Shown piece after piece: positions 18,917 to 27,978 of a stretch of 44,584 bases of DNA. This DNA comes from Clostridiales bacterium (lineage in GTDB: Bacteria > Bacillota > Clostridia > Christensenellales > Pumilibacteraceae): contig JAFLVH010000006.1 in the NCBI GenBank assembly GCA_022508365.1, forward strand, positions 1 to 44,584. Direction: 5' to 3'. A model generated the notes under the pieces. That model saw only the letters and a list, made by a program, of their open reading frames with translations. It did not search any database and was not told where the DNA came from. Each line of letters starts with the position of its first letter. Position 1 is the first letter of the stretch. A program made the translations under genes and the position numbers.

Positions 18917-21900
18917 TTAGAATTTTACGTGTTTTAATACGGCGGATTTAATAGCCGTCTTTTCCGCTTGCTCGTTGTCGAAGTAGTCGTGAATGTAAAC
19001 TCTGTGAAGCGTCCAGCCACGCCCTTCGAGCGAGCACACGTACCGCGCGTTGTAGTCGAAGTAGTCGTACTTCTTTTGCACCGGCATCTCGCACAAAATA
19101 CCGAGCTCGGCGGTCTTTAAGTCCTTGGACAGCACCGCAATGGGTATGCGCACCGACCCGTCCGTGACGCCGTAATTGGTGACAATTCGCTCCTCCGCCA
19201 CGCCCAAGCTCTTTATATAACCTGCCACGGCGGACACAAAGTGCGCGCCCTTGTCGGGCACCGCGGAAACAAATCCGCTGTTAGACCCGGTGTGCCGCTC
19301 CACGCCTGCAAGGTAGTTGCGAATAAATGCTATCCGTTCGTTGCCCACCATCTGCGCCGCGGTGAGCGTATGGATAACCGTCACCTTGGCTTTGGCACGA
19401 GTGACCGCCACGTTGAATATGTTCTTGCCCGTGGCGTCGCGATTGAGCTCGCCGAACGCAAGCTTAATTTTTCCGTTCTTGTCCTTGCCGTACGTGACCG
19501 ACAGAATGAGGTGGTCGGTCTCCTGACCCTGCACGCTCTCTATCGTGCGGTAAAACACCAGCTTATCGGGCACGTCGTCAAAGGTGTGAAGGGCGTGTTC
19601 TATCTTTTTGTTAAGCTCTTTGTCGGCGCGCACAATGCTTTGCACGTGCTTTAGCTGCGCCTCGCCGAATGTGACGACGCCCACCGACATATCGAGCACG
19701 CCCGTCTTTTCGTCGTAATGCCTGTCGAAATGCTCGTTAAGCGCCTTGACCACAGCGTTTGCCTCGACGGGGTTAACGCCGTCCTCGCAATATCCGTCCG
19801 GCGTGAGAACGTCGGCAAAGCCGAGGTCGTCCCCCGTGGGCACCGTTGCCGGGAATGTGCGCATGTACGGATAGAACTCGCGCTGCGAAAACTCGATTAA
19901 GCTTTCGGTCTTGCTGCGGTAGTGGCAGACAAGCTCCTCCGAATCGAACGCTAAATTTCCGAGCGCGAGCGAAAGCGCCGAAATATCGGTGTCCAGTGTG
20001 AGCTCGCTACTTTCGTCGCTTATGCGCTTGCGGTTTTTGGTCTTGAAGTGAGTAAGCGGCGGCATCTGGAACTCGTCGCCCACAAGCACGCACTGGCGGC
20101 TTCTGAACATTACGGGCAGCAAATCCACAGGCTCCAACTGACTGGCCTCGTCCACTATAACCACGTCAAAGTTTTCGTAAAGGTCGCCGCGGAACAATAC
20201 GCTTGCCGTCGACGGCGACAGAATAAAGCATTTTTTAAGCTTGAGTATCGCCTTTGCGTACGTGCGGAACATGACGCGAAGGGACATATTGATACCCTTA
20301 TCCACCGCCAAAAAGTCAAAGTCGTCGTCCTCGGCGTTTATGCGCGCCATGCACAGACTTTCGGTGCGAAGGGCGTTGCACGCATATATCTCGTTTTCCG
20401 CGTCGATAAAGTTGTTGATGGCGTGTTGAGCCGCCTTGCCCAGTCCGTTGCGGCCCTTGAGCCGTGTAAGCTTTTCGCCTATCACAATCGCCATGTACGA
20501 ATGCACAAACAGGTCGGTAAAGCGGTCGGGAGCGACCTCCGCCCTGCCGTCCTCTATGGGCGCGAAAAACGCGGAAAGGAATGCGCTGTCATTCAAAATA
20601 TTTGCGTAGCCGAGCGCGGCGCCGCATGCCGCCCTGTCCTTTGCCTGCGCTATAATCACCTCGCTTTGCTTGGGAGTGATGTTCCAGGGCGACAGATAAT
20701 AAGCGTTTTCAAAATGCTTGACGCCAAAGTCCTTCAGCTTATTCACCACGTGCGCTATCTGCGCGACAAGCTCGTTCTCGCCGCGGAGCACTGTAACGAA
20801 CATCTCCACAACCTGCGCGTTTTTGTTAACCGCAGGCGAATTGTAAATGCGAAGCAGCGCGGCAACGGACTGCGACAAAATAAGCGCGTCGTCCGTGACG
20901 GCAACGCCGCACCTGCCGCACATGGAATTTACCGCTATAGCAAGCTTGTGCTTAGACAGCATTTCCTCCACGGCGGCGATAAACCGCTCTATAACGTAAT
21001 CCGACGGCGCCGTCATAAACTTTGACGTAGCCTCTATTATTTCCACAGCCTCCACGCTCGCAGTGACAAAATCGCGCAAAGGCGCGTCCTTGTCCGTGCT
21101 GTTCTTTACCACAAACAGCACGCACTCGGTCTGCTCCTCCGTCAGCTTGTTAAGCCCTATGACGTGCGCAATTACGCCGGACAAGCCTTCTATCTTTCCG
21201 TCGCACTCGCTGACGCGAAGATACGATTCCGCAGTGAGAGCAAGGTCTTTAAGCGTTATGTCGCTCTGCGAGCACACTGCGCGCAGCTTCTTTTCCGCAG
21301 ACTTCGCCTTAAAGTCGAAAAGCCCAATCGCCTTTTCGTCATGCGCAAACGGAGCGAGCGCCGCGCACGCCTTGAGTAACTGCTGGTCGTTTAACTCAGC
21401 CTTGTCAAACACAAACATTATGTCGGTGGCAAGCGCGTCGCGCTCCACCTTCAGCTTGTACAGATTGTCCGCGGTTTCGGCAAACTTTTGCGCCGCCTTG
21501 TCCGTCATGTCATCACGCAGAAACAGATTGCTGTTACTCGCAACGCGCTTCACCTCGGACAGCTTTAAATCCGTCACCGTCTTTATTTCCGAAACGCGCA
21601 AAAAGCTTGCGTCGGGTTTGCCCTCCGCGCCCTCACCAAATGTAAATTTGTGTGCGCCTGCCTCCGCCTTTGCCCGCTCGTACTTGTCCGCAAGCTCCTC
21701 TAGTAAAATTCCGTCCTCCGCGCCGAGCGTGGTGACTACCTTTACTATATCGCAGCCCTTAAGCGCGTTGGGAAGCGCCGCGTCGTGAAGATCGCCGTAA
21801 GTAAAATCGCGCCACGGCAAACTTGCATGCGCCTCGCTTAGCGCGTTCACAGTCCTGTTTATATCCTTCATGTCCGCGGCTATCGCGCCCAGCGCGTCTA

Positions 21901-23419
21901 TAGCGCGGTCGGTGTCCACGTCGTTATTGACGCCGTACCACGGGCATAAAGTGATATTGCCGAGCTGCGTGTAATATGCGGCGCACTGCTTTACGTCGAG
22001 GAGAAGCTTGTTGTAATCCTCGTGCGATATAGCCGCCGCCGCGCTGCCGTCCGCAAACTCTATCACAGGCAAATCGGCGTCCTTATAGTACGTGTCGAGC
22101 GCGTCGTAGTACGACCCCCAGGCAACGTCCGTGCCGAACACATCTGCCTGATATCCGACAAGCGCAGTCATCGCCTCCGCCTTGGCGCGCTCCGCACGGC
22201 TGAACCTTATGTCAATCTTATTGTCGTATACGTACTCCTTTTTTTCCTTGATAAGCCGCTTGAACTCGGCGCGGATCTCTTGGGGATTGACCGCCGCCGC
22301 CTTTTGCTCGGTCTCGTAGTCCAATAGCATAATGAACTTTCTGAGCGGCTCGGGCATCTTTGCGTACACCTCCGCGAGCGCCGAAAGCTTCTCCGAGGCA
22401 ACAAGCACGCTCTTACCCTGCGCGAGCAGTGTGGAAAGCATGTTGGCGATGGTGAGCGTCTTGCCCGTTCCCGGCGGGCCCTTTATTATAAGCGACTGTC
22501 CTGACGCCACCTTGCTTATTATGTTGTCCTGCACGCTGTCGTTAGGGAGCACCGGGCGCGTAACGACGTCGCCCAAATCTTCCACAGTCAGCTTTTCGCC
22601 GCCGCCAAACACCCTTTGCACAAGCGGATGCGCGTAAATCTTTTGCTTGTTGCGCCTGACGTCGTAGTACATGCATATGTCGCTGTGACTGTACTGCGCA
22701 ATAGTTATAATATCCTTGTCGAACTGCAAGGACCCGTCCGCGCTGTGTGAAGTGACAAACTCCTCGACGCGCCGCATATACTCCTCGCCGCCGAGCAGCT
22801 TATCAAGGTCTATGGCGTCGTCAAAGCTCTGCCCTGCGCCGTTGGGATGCGGAAAGCTCTCCGCCACCGTATCGCCCAGCTCGTCGCGCATGCGCGTGAT
22901 AAGACAGGGATTAAAGAACGCGTCCTCGTCCACAAAATCCACCTCCACCGAGCTGGTGTTGGTGCCGCGGACAAGCCTGATCGGAAATATCAAAAGCGGT
23001 GAATTGACGGAACGTATCTCGTCGCCGTGCGCAACCTTCCAGGTTAGAAGACCCACGCCCAAAAACAGCGGATTGTTACCCTTTAGATCGAGCGCGTTGT
23101 ACGCTGCGGAAATAAACTTATCCAGCGCGCCGGCGTCCGTGTTGCCCGATAAATCCGACCAATCCCACTGCACGTCGAGCGGACTTGCGATAGTTGACTT
23201 GACAAGCGCGCTTTCGCGAAGCACGGTCTTATTGGACGGCTTGCCGCGGCGCTCGGCTATAACCTGCAGCATGGTGCGGCAGTTGTCGCCGTCCTTTAAA
23301 AACAGACGGTATGCCTTGTCCGATCCGCCCACACCGATAACGCCGACGTCCAGCAGCCTGTTGCCGCGAATGTCGTCAGTGTGAAGTAATCCTTTAACAA
23401 ATTCGTCCAAAAAATCCAT
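18917..23419 (-). CDS. Giant SF1 helicase with DUF4011-like N-terminus and nuclease-like C-terminus
   Basis: 1500-residue nucleic-acid motor. The N-terminus (about 85-165) has the PLFLGVGLLTW ... SPLLIFPIRLV pattern typical of DUF4011. Helicase motifs: Walker A GPPGTGKT (314-321), Walker B VIVDEASQ with Asp1090-Glu1091, motif III CVLVGDEFQMPPL, motif V SVQGQETDHLILSVTYG, and motif VI NVAVTRAKAK with Arg1341. A long helical insertion (about 420-1050) separates Walker A from Walker B. The last 110 residues (VRIPIAVLSKDLKTAELGIL ... GWTLHRVYIHDYF) resemble the Vsr/MTES_1575-type restriction-endonuclease-fold domain found in DUF4011 helicases, though active-site residues look incomplete. Related helicase-nuclease fusions occur in anti-phage systems. 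Operon member, 27 nt before the helical-protein gene. Confidence 0.88.
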   Translation of the reverse strand: MDFLDEFVKGLLHTDDIRGNRLLDVGVIGVGGSDKAYRLFLKDGDNCRTMLQVIAERRGKPSNKTVLRESALVKSTIASPLDVQWDWSDLSGNTDAGALDKFISAAYNALDLKGNNPLFLGVGLLTWKVAHGDEIRSVNSPLLIFPIRLVRGTNTSSVEVDFVDEDAFFNPCLITRMRDELGDTVAESFPHPNGAGQSFDDAIDLDKLLGGEEYMRRVEEFVTSHSADGSLQFDKDIITIAQYSHSDICMYYDVRRNKQKIYAHPLVQRVFGGGEKLTVEDLGDVVTRPVLPNDSVQDNIISKVASGQSLIIKGPPGTGKTLTIANMLSTLLAQGKSVLVASEKLSALAEVYAKMPEPLRKFIMLLDYETEQKAAAVNPQEIRAEFKRLIKEKKEYVYDNKIDIRFSRAERAKAEAMTALVGYQADVFGTDVAWGSYYDALDTYYKDADLPVIEFADGSAAAAISHEDYNKLLLDVKQCAAYYTQLGNITLCPWYGVNNDVDTDRAIDALGAIAADMKDINRTVNALSEAHASLPWRDFTYGDLHDAALPNALKGCDIVKVVTTLGAEDGILLEELADKYERAKAEAGAHKFTFGEGAEGKPDASFLRVSEIKTVTDLKLSEVKRVASNSNLFLRDDMTDKAAQKFAETADNLYKLKVERDALATDIMFVFDKAELNDQQLLKACAALAPFAHDEKAIGLFDFKAKSAEKKLRAVCSQSDITLKDLALTAESYLRVSECDGKIEGLSGVIAHVIGLNKLTEEQTECVLFVVKNSTDKDAPLRDFVTASVEAVEIIEATSKFMTAPSDYVIERFIAAVEEMLSKHKLAIAVNSMCGRCGVAVTDDALILSQSVAALLRIYNSPAVNKNAQVVEMFVTVLRGENELVAQIAHVVNKLKDFGVKHFENAYYLSPWNITPKQSEVIIAQAKDRAACGAALGYANILNDSAFLSAFFAPIEDGRAEVAPDRFTDLFVHSYMAIVIGEKLTRLKGRNGLGKAAQHAINNFIDAENEIYACNALRTESLCMARINAEDDDFDFLAVDKGINMSLRVMFRTYAKAILKLKKCFILSPSTASVLFRGDLYENFDVVIVDEASQLEPVDLLPVMFRSRQCVLVGDEFQMPPLTHFKTKNRKRISDESSELTLDTDISALSLALGNLAFDSEELVCHYRSKTESLIEFSQREFYPYMRTFPATVPTGDDLGFADVLTPDGYCEDGVNPVEANAVVKALNEHFDRHYDEKTGVLDMSVGVVTFGEAQLKHVQSIVRADKELNKKIEHALHTFDDVPDKLVFYRTIESVQGQETDHLILSVTYGKDKNGKIKLAFGELNRDATGKNIFNVAVTRAKAKVTVIHTLTAAQMVGNERIAFIRNYLAGVERHTGSNSGFVSAVPDKGAHFVSAVAGYIKSLGVAEERIVTNYGVTDGSVRIPIAVLSKDLKTAELGILCEMPVQKKYDYFDYNARYVCSLEGRGWTLHRVYIHDYFDNEQAEKTAIKSAVLKHVKF

Positions 23420-23451
23420 TGTTTTATCCCTTTTTAAATTGGCAACTTAAT

Positions 23452-25338
23452 TTAAGAAAAATCTATGGTGCTCCAGTAGGCGTCCAAGCCGCGCTGACAA
23501 TCTATTTCAAACGCGTTGGCGTCCGCCTCGTACATGTGCACCTTGTACACGTCCGAATGGGTGTTGTGATTGTAGATTTGCCGTGTCTCCTTCCACCTGC
23601 ACACCCTGCCGTACGATATGCCCATGTTGTCGTAATACCACTGCGCCCAGTTGCCGCCGGTCAGCTTGCTCTGCAGCGAGTGAAAGCATTCGTGCACTAT
23701 GCAGTCGCGCATCCAGGATATGTTCTTGCATGAGGAAAACAAAAACTCTATGCGCTTGCCGCCGTCGCAGCACAATCCGCCGGCGGTGTCGTTTTCCAGC
23801 TTATCCAAAATAGCCACTTCCGGATTGATGGGCACGCCTAGAATGCGGTAGACCATTTTTACGGCAAGGGTGACGCGGCTTTCCATTTCCTCGCGTTCCA
23901 TTCTGCCCCAAATTGAAACGTCGCCCGTGCCGGTGGTGCAGTAACGCGCCACCATGCCGCACTTGCCGAACACGGTAGCGTTGCTTTCCACTATCCTTCT
24001 GATATTGCCGACGTCGAGCTCCGGGATTCCGTCGTAATCGAATTCGAGGATTTGCTCTACGGTGCCGCCGCCCTTAAAGTCGCCCCAGCCGTCGTCGATA
24101 AACTGGTATGCGGCTTTTATCTTGGACAAGTACTTTTTTGCCGCGGCGGCGTTGGCTGCGGAAATCTTTTTTCCGCGCGTCATCCAGTTGTTGGTGTATT
24201 CCGGACGGACTATCTCGTTGAGCCCCATAAAGCCCAAAAACGGCATTTCCTTAAGCGCCTCGCGCGCCTCGGCGTCCTCCGCCATCTTAAGCGCGACAAG
24301 CTCCTTGACCGTAGCGTCAAAGGACGGCATGGATATGTACGTTGAGCTTATGTCAAGCGCGCTTAAAGTTTCGTCTGACAGAGCCGCGGTCATTGCCGCA
24401 TCGTACAGACTGCCGCCCGACGTATCCAAAATAAAGACCGAAAGTCCGCTTTTTCCGGCGCGCATCGCCGCGCAAAGCATGTACTTTAAATCGTCCTCCG
24501 CCGCAAGCTCCGTACCGGATATAAACACCGCGCATCTTTTGTATTCCGCATAACCGAATATCTTGTCCGAGCCCTCCTTTGCGCCGCCGGCGGCGTTTAT
24601 GTTAAACTCGTACAGCTCGACGTCCTTTGGCACGGCAAATGCGGCGTACAGCCTCGCCTCGTCCGCAAACGGAGTGTTGAGTATAAGCGTATTTGCCTTG
24701 CCGCCCTCGTCGTACTCCGGCATCGGGTAGTAGCTGTATTCGCGGTAGTTAATCTTTTTTGCCGCGACGGTGCGCTCAAGCGATTTTGCGTACGCGCCGC
24801 GAACGCCGTTTAGCCAGCTTTCAAGCGATTCCGCAAACTCGCCCGAGACGGTGGGAAACGCCACGTCCTCTCCGAACGGCGAGGTTATGTTTTCCGTGAT
24901 GTCCTTTACAAGCTCGGCAGCGCTCTTAAGTATATCCCTGCCCTTGGAGGCGAGCAGCGCGTCGCTTTGACAGTGCGCGCTTATCTCCTTTTTTGCCTTT
25001 ATTCGGCTGCAAAACAGCGAAACAACCTCCAACGTCTTTTCAAGCACGGCGGAGCTTTTGTTGTAACCCTTTTCCTTGGCGACGGGCAAATTTTCCTCGA
25101 CAAAGCTCTTTAGCTTGTCCTCCACCGACGCGTCGAATTCCGTAATGCACTTGACGGCAAAAATCTTGCACGCAAGACGCATGCGCAGCGCCTCGGCGTT
25201 TGCCCTGTTGTTTTCGTTGAGCGCAGGGTTTGCCAAAATCTCCTCCAACGAGGCAAGCGCGCTGTCTAAAACGGCAATATCGATTGAATATATGTACTCG
25301 GTGTTGGCGTTTGTAATAACCTGCTTAAAACCTATCAT
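23452..25338 (-). CDS. Putative zinc metallopeptidase (HExxH) with helical N-terminal region
   Basis: 628 residues, not assigned to a named family. Residues 1-180 are helical repeats (TPR-like in feel). A middle mixed domain (about 200-340) contains alternating strands and FISGTELAA and VFILDTSGGS segments. The C-terminal domain carries HECFH (549-553), a perfect HExxH zinc site, followed about 50 residues later by YEADANAFE with Glu604 as the likely third ligand, the gluzincin pattern. No signal peptide, so cytoplasmic. Its start overlaps the upstream coiled-coil gene by 4 nt (ATGA), implying coupled translation and possibly a shared complex. It might process or strip another operon product; no substrate can be inferred. 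Confidence 0.78.
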   Translation of the reverse strand: MIGFKQVITNANTEYIYSIDIAVLDSALASLEEILANPALNENNRANAEALRMRLACKIFAVKCITEFDASVEDKLKSFVEENLPVAKEKGYNKSSAVLEKTLEVVSLFCSRIKAKKEISAHCQSDALLASKGRDILKSAAELVKDITENITSPFGEDVAFPTVSGEFAESLESWLNGVRGAYAKSLERTVAAKKINYREYSYYPMPEYDEGGKANTLILNTPFADEARLYAAFAVPKDVELYEFNINAAGGAKEGSDKIFGYAEYKRCAVFISGTELAAEDDLKYMLCAAMRAGKSGLSVFILDTSGGSLYDAAMTAALSDETLSALDISSTYISMPSFDATVKELVALKMAEDAEAREALKEMPFLGFMGLNEIVRPEYTNNWMTRGKKISAANAAAAKKYLSKIKAAYQFIDDGWGDFKGGGTVEQILEFDYDGIPELDVGNIRRIVESNATVFGKCGMVARYCTTGTGDVSIWGRMEREEMESRVTLAVKMVYRILGVPINPEVAILDKLENDTAGGLCCDGGKRIEFLFSSCKNISWMRDCIVHECFHSLQSKLTGGNWAQWYYDNMGISYGRVCRWKETRQIYNHNTHSDVYKVHMYEADANAFEIDCQRGLDAYWSTIDFS

Positions 25339-26858
25339 CTGTCGTCATCCGAAAATAATGTGCTGCGCTTTACCTTGACCTCGGGCTGGGCTTCCTCCTG
25401 CTTAGGCTGTTGCTGGGCTTGGAAAAGCGCCGCAAGCTCGGGAGAAAGCTCGGATGAGGTTTGCTCCCTGCTGTTTCTTTCGCGCTCGATAATCGCCTGT
25501 CTGTCCGTTTCGGGCATGGCCGTGCGCTGACCGCGAATGGCCCTGTCCATGCCTATCTTGCCTACTGTGGCCGCCTGCGTCTTTATTCTGTCCTCTATGC
25601 CGGCGATGATATTGTGTATGCTGACGATAGCCGCAGATTGGTTCTTTTCGGACAGTCCGCCGCCCAGCATGTCTATAAGCGCGTTGAAGTCCACGTAGTA
25701 GATTATGTCGGACAAGAGCGCAAGGTCGGATTTGAACTGGCTTAGCGTGCCGACAACGCGCTCGAGCTCGGCGTAAATCTTTTCGCGCTGTTCAAGGCTG
25801 ACCTTGAGATAATCGGGACCGGTCTCCTCACGCGCCATTGCAATGGTGTACAATAGGTCGTCCTCTCTTGCCTTAAAGCTCTTTATCTTGCGGTCGGCGG
25901 TGGCAAGGTCGAACTCGCCGTTTTGGAAGGCGTTGACAATATCCGCCTTTTGCTGTTTTATTTGCTCAAGCTCATTCTCGCATTCGTCAATTTTGGTCTG
26001 CTTGGCCTCGTCACGCTCCGTTATCTGCGCGCGAACGGCCTTTAGGTCCGCACTTTCGGTTTCCATCCTCGAAAGGAATGCGCCAAGCTTTTCCAGCGAC
26101 GCTTTGCCCTCCACAATGGAGGAGAGCGCGTCGTTGTCCTTAAACTCGTGCTGTTCCTTTACCCGTTCCTTTTTTGTGACGCCCACTGTCAGCTCCGACC
26201 ACGCCCTGACGGAAGATAGCGCCTCGTTGAGCTTGGTTATGGAGCCGGAGTGGAGATTGCCCCTGGAGCAGCTCTCACGCCACTCCTTGATGGCGGCAAT
26301 CGCCTCGTCCGCCTTGGCCTGCGCGGCGCGGCTGCTGGTGTCGCCGATATTGTCCATGGCGGAAAGGATTTGATTGAAGATTGTGCGGCTTTGCTCCAAC
26401 AGCTCAAACTGCTTTTCGGGCATGTTTACAAGCCCTTGACCGCTCGCTCTAAGCTCGGTCATGGTGTCCGCAGCGGTAAGACAGGACGCAATGCACTCCC
26501 GTAGCGGCTCGGTTACGTTGATAACCGCTTTGCGCGCCTGCAATTCCTTTTGCAGCAGCACGTCCGCCTTGCTCGATATCTTGGTCAGCTTGCCTATCTG
26601 CTCGTTGCCGAGCTCGGTGAGCATGACAACAATATCGGAAAGTCCGTCCAGTGATGACTTGCAGGTGCCATCAAAGCCGTTGTTTATGCCGTGAACGCAC
26701 ATGTCCCACATGCCGTTTATCACGCGGTCGCCCACCTCCCTGGGTCCGTCAAACATGGAATGACTGGTAAGATAGGCGTCGTTGAACCGTTTGTTAAGCG
26801 ACAGCCCGTTTTTTCGCGCGATATCTTGAATGGATTTAACTTTTTCGATAGTGGTCAT
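25335..26858 (-). CDS. Coiled-coil protein of unknown function
   Basis: 507 residues, almost entirely helical. A strongly predicted coiled coil lies at about 275-345, rich in Glu, Lys, Gln and Asp (ERDEAKQTKIDECENELEQI), with a shorter one near 365-395. The N-terminal part (1-200) is a helical bundle with few charged patches. The C-terminal tail (about 450-507) is Gln/Glu/Pro-rich and disordered, ending in TLFSDDDR; a short acidic C-terminal motif also ends the ESCRT-III-like protein. No membrane helices or catalytic motifs. Tight spacing on both sides (16 nt and a 4-nt overlap) makes co-expression certain in practice. Possible scaffold or filament-forming subunit. Confidence 0.78.
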   Translation of the reverse strand: MTTIEKVKSIQDIARKNGLSLNKRFNDAYLTSHSMFDGPREVGDRVINGMWDMCVHGINNGFDGTCKSSLDGLSDIVVMLTELGNEQIGKLTKISSKADVLLQKELQARKAVINVTEPLRECIASCLTAADTMTELRASGQGLVNMPEKQFELLEQSRTIFNQILSAMDNIGDTSSRAAQAKADEAIAAIKEWRESCSRGNLHSGSITKLNEALSSVRAWSELTVGVTKKERVKEQHEFKDNDALSSIVEGKASLEKLGAFLSRMETESADLKAVRAQITERDEAKQTKIDECENELEQIKQQKADIVNAFQNGEFDLATADRKIKSFKAREDDLLYTIAMAREETGPDYLKVSLEQREKIYAELERVVGTLSQFKSDLALLSDIIYYVDFNALIDMLGGGLSEKNQSAAIVSIHNIIAGIEDRIKTQAATVGKIGMDRAIRGQRTAMPETDRQAIIERERNSREQTSSELSPELAALFQAQQQPKQEEAQPEVKVKRSTLFSDDDR

Positions 26859-26874
26859 AATTCTCTATTCTCTC

Positions 26875-27978
26875 CTATTTGGGATTTTCAATGCTGTTTA
26901 TTAAATCGTCCGTGGCGTGCCAGAACGGCTCCAACCGGGACTTGTAGCGCAGGACGTCGTCCACGCTGAATATCATATCCGCCTGAATGACAGACCTGCT
27001 CATGGCGCCGATAATGCGCTTTACGTCGGTGTACTCGCCCAATGTGCCGCTTTTCCGCAGCGTGTCCGATATCTTCCGACACTTGCTTGTGGGCAGCGTG
27101 TGCCGTCCGCCGGCGTTGAAGAAGTATAAAAAGTACGCCCTGTCATCATCCAGCTCCTCGCTGTCGTCCTTGGTCTTGATGGTGCGAAAATCGCCTATAT
27201 CCGCGTCAAACATGACTATCAAAAGCTTTTTCGCAAACTCCAACAGCTTGCTCTCCTTTCCGCTTTTTCCGCCGATGACTGCCTTAAGCTCGGAGTACTC
27301 GCCCTTTTCCAGCCGCATGATTCCAAACAGCGGCGGACGGTCCTCGTTGTAGCAGGACTGCAAAACTCCCACAATGCGCGATATCCTGTCGTCCCCCACC
27401 GCTCTGTCTGCGCCGTCGTCGTCCGGCACGGTTAAGCCAAGCTCCAGTATCTTAACACGCTCGCGCTTGTAGTCGAATTCGCCCACGCGCTTAAAAGAAG
27501 CCGGAAGCTTTTTCAGTAGCTCCAGATACAGCTTGGCGGCGGCTGAACGCAGCTTTTTGCCGCTGTCGGCGTAATCGCGGTCGGCGGGGCGCTCCTCCAT
27601 TTCCGGTGTGTTGCTCCACACAAGCTTGTAATATTCGTACGCTATGCGCGCGCTTTCCGTCGCGTCCGCCGTTATGTAGCCGCGCTCGTAAAAGTACCCG
27701 AGCCTAATGAGCGCCTTGGGATTGCCCATGCGCGCCGCGCTGCGGCAATACTCTATTGCCCTGTTGATTTCCTTCTGGTACTTGGACGGGTCGTTTCGGC
27801 ACTTGAGCGCGCGCAGATAGCACAGCTCGGACAGCTTAAAGGTGTCGTCGTTGTCTTTGTTGACCTTGACGGCAATCGACTGTATGCCCACCGTCGCCTT
27901 GCAGGACGGGCACGCCCAATCTCCGTTATACAGCTCAAGCGGCCTCACTATATTCTTATTGCAGTTTTGGCAAATCAT
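26875..27978 (-). CDS. Zinc-ribbon protein with Sel1/TPR-like repeats
   Basis: 367 residues. The N-terminus is a compact zinc ribbon with cysteine pairs at 3/6 and 23/26 (CQNC ... CPSC). Residues 45-145 contain Sel1-like repeat elements (AIEYCRSAARMGNPKALIRLGYFYERGYI pattern, in which A-G-N-x-A-L-x-x-L-G-x-x-Y is typical). The C-terminal half is alpha/beta without a recognised signature. Such proteins are usually adaptors for protein-protein contacts. Its start overlaps the stop of the membrane MBG gene (ATGA), and it is followed by the coiled-coil gene after 16 nt. Confidence 0.82.
   Translation of the reverse strand: MICQNCNKNIVRPLELYNGDWACPSCKATVGIQSIAVKVNKDNDDTFKLSELCYLRALKCRNDPSKYQKEINRAIEYCRSAARMGNPKALIRLGYFYERGYITADATESARIAYEYYKLVWSNTPEMEERPADRDYADSGKKLRSAAAKLYLELLKKLPASFKRVGEFDYKRERVKILELGLTVPDDDGADRAVGDDRISRIVGVLQSCYNEDRPPLFGIMRLEKGEYSELKAVIGGKSGKESKLLEFAKKLLIVMFDADIGDFRTIKTKDDSEELDDDRAYFLYFFNAGGRHTLPTSKCRKISDTLRKSGTLGEYTDVKRIIGAMSRSVIQADMIFSVDDVLRYKSRLEPFWHATDDLINSIENPK

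Noticed and set aside
20048-21025. Plus-strand frame of 325 codons inside the SF1 helicase gene
   Set aside because: Antisense shadow with no recognisable domain.
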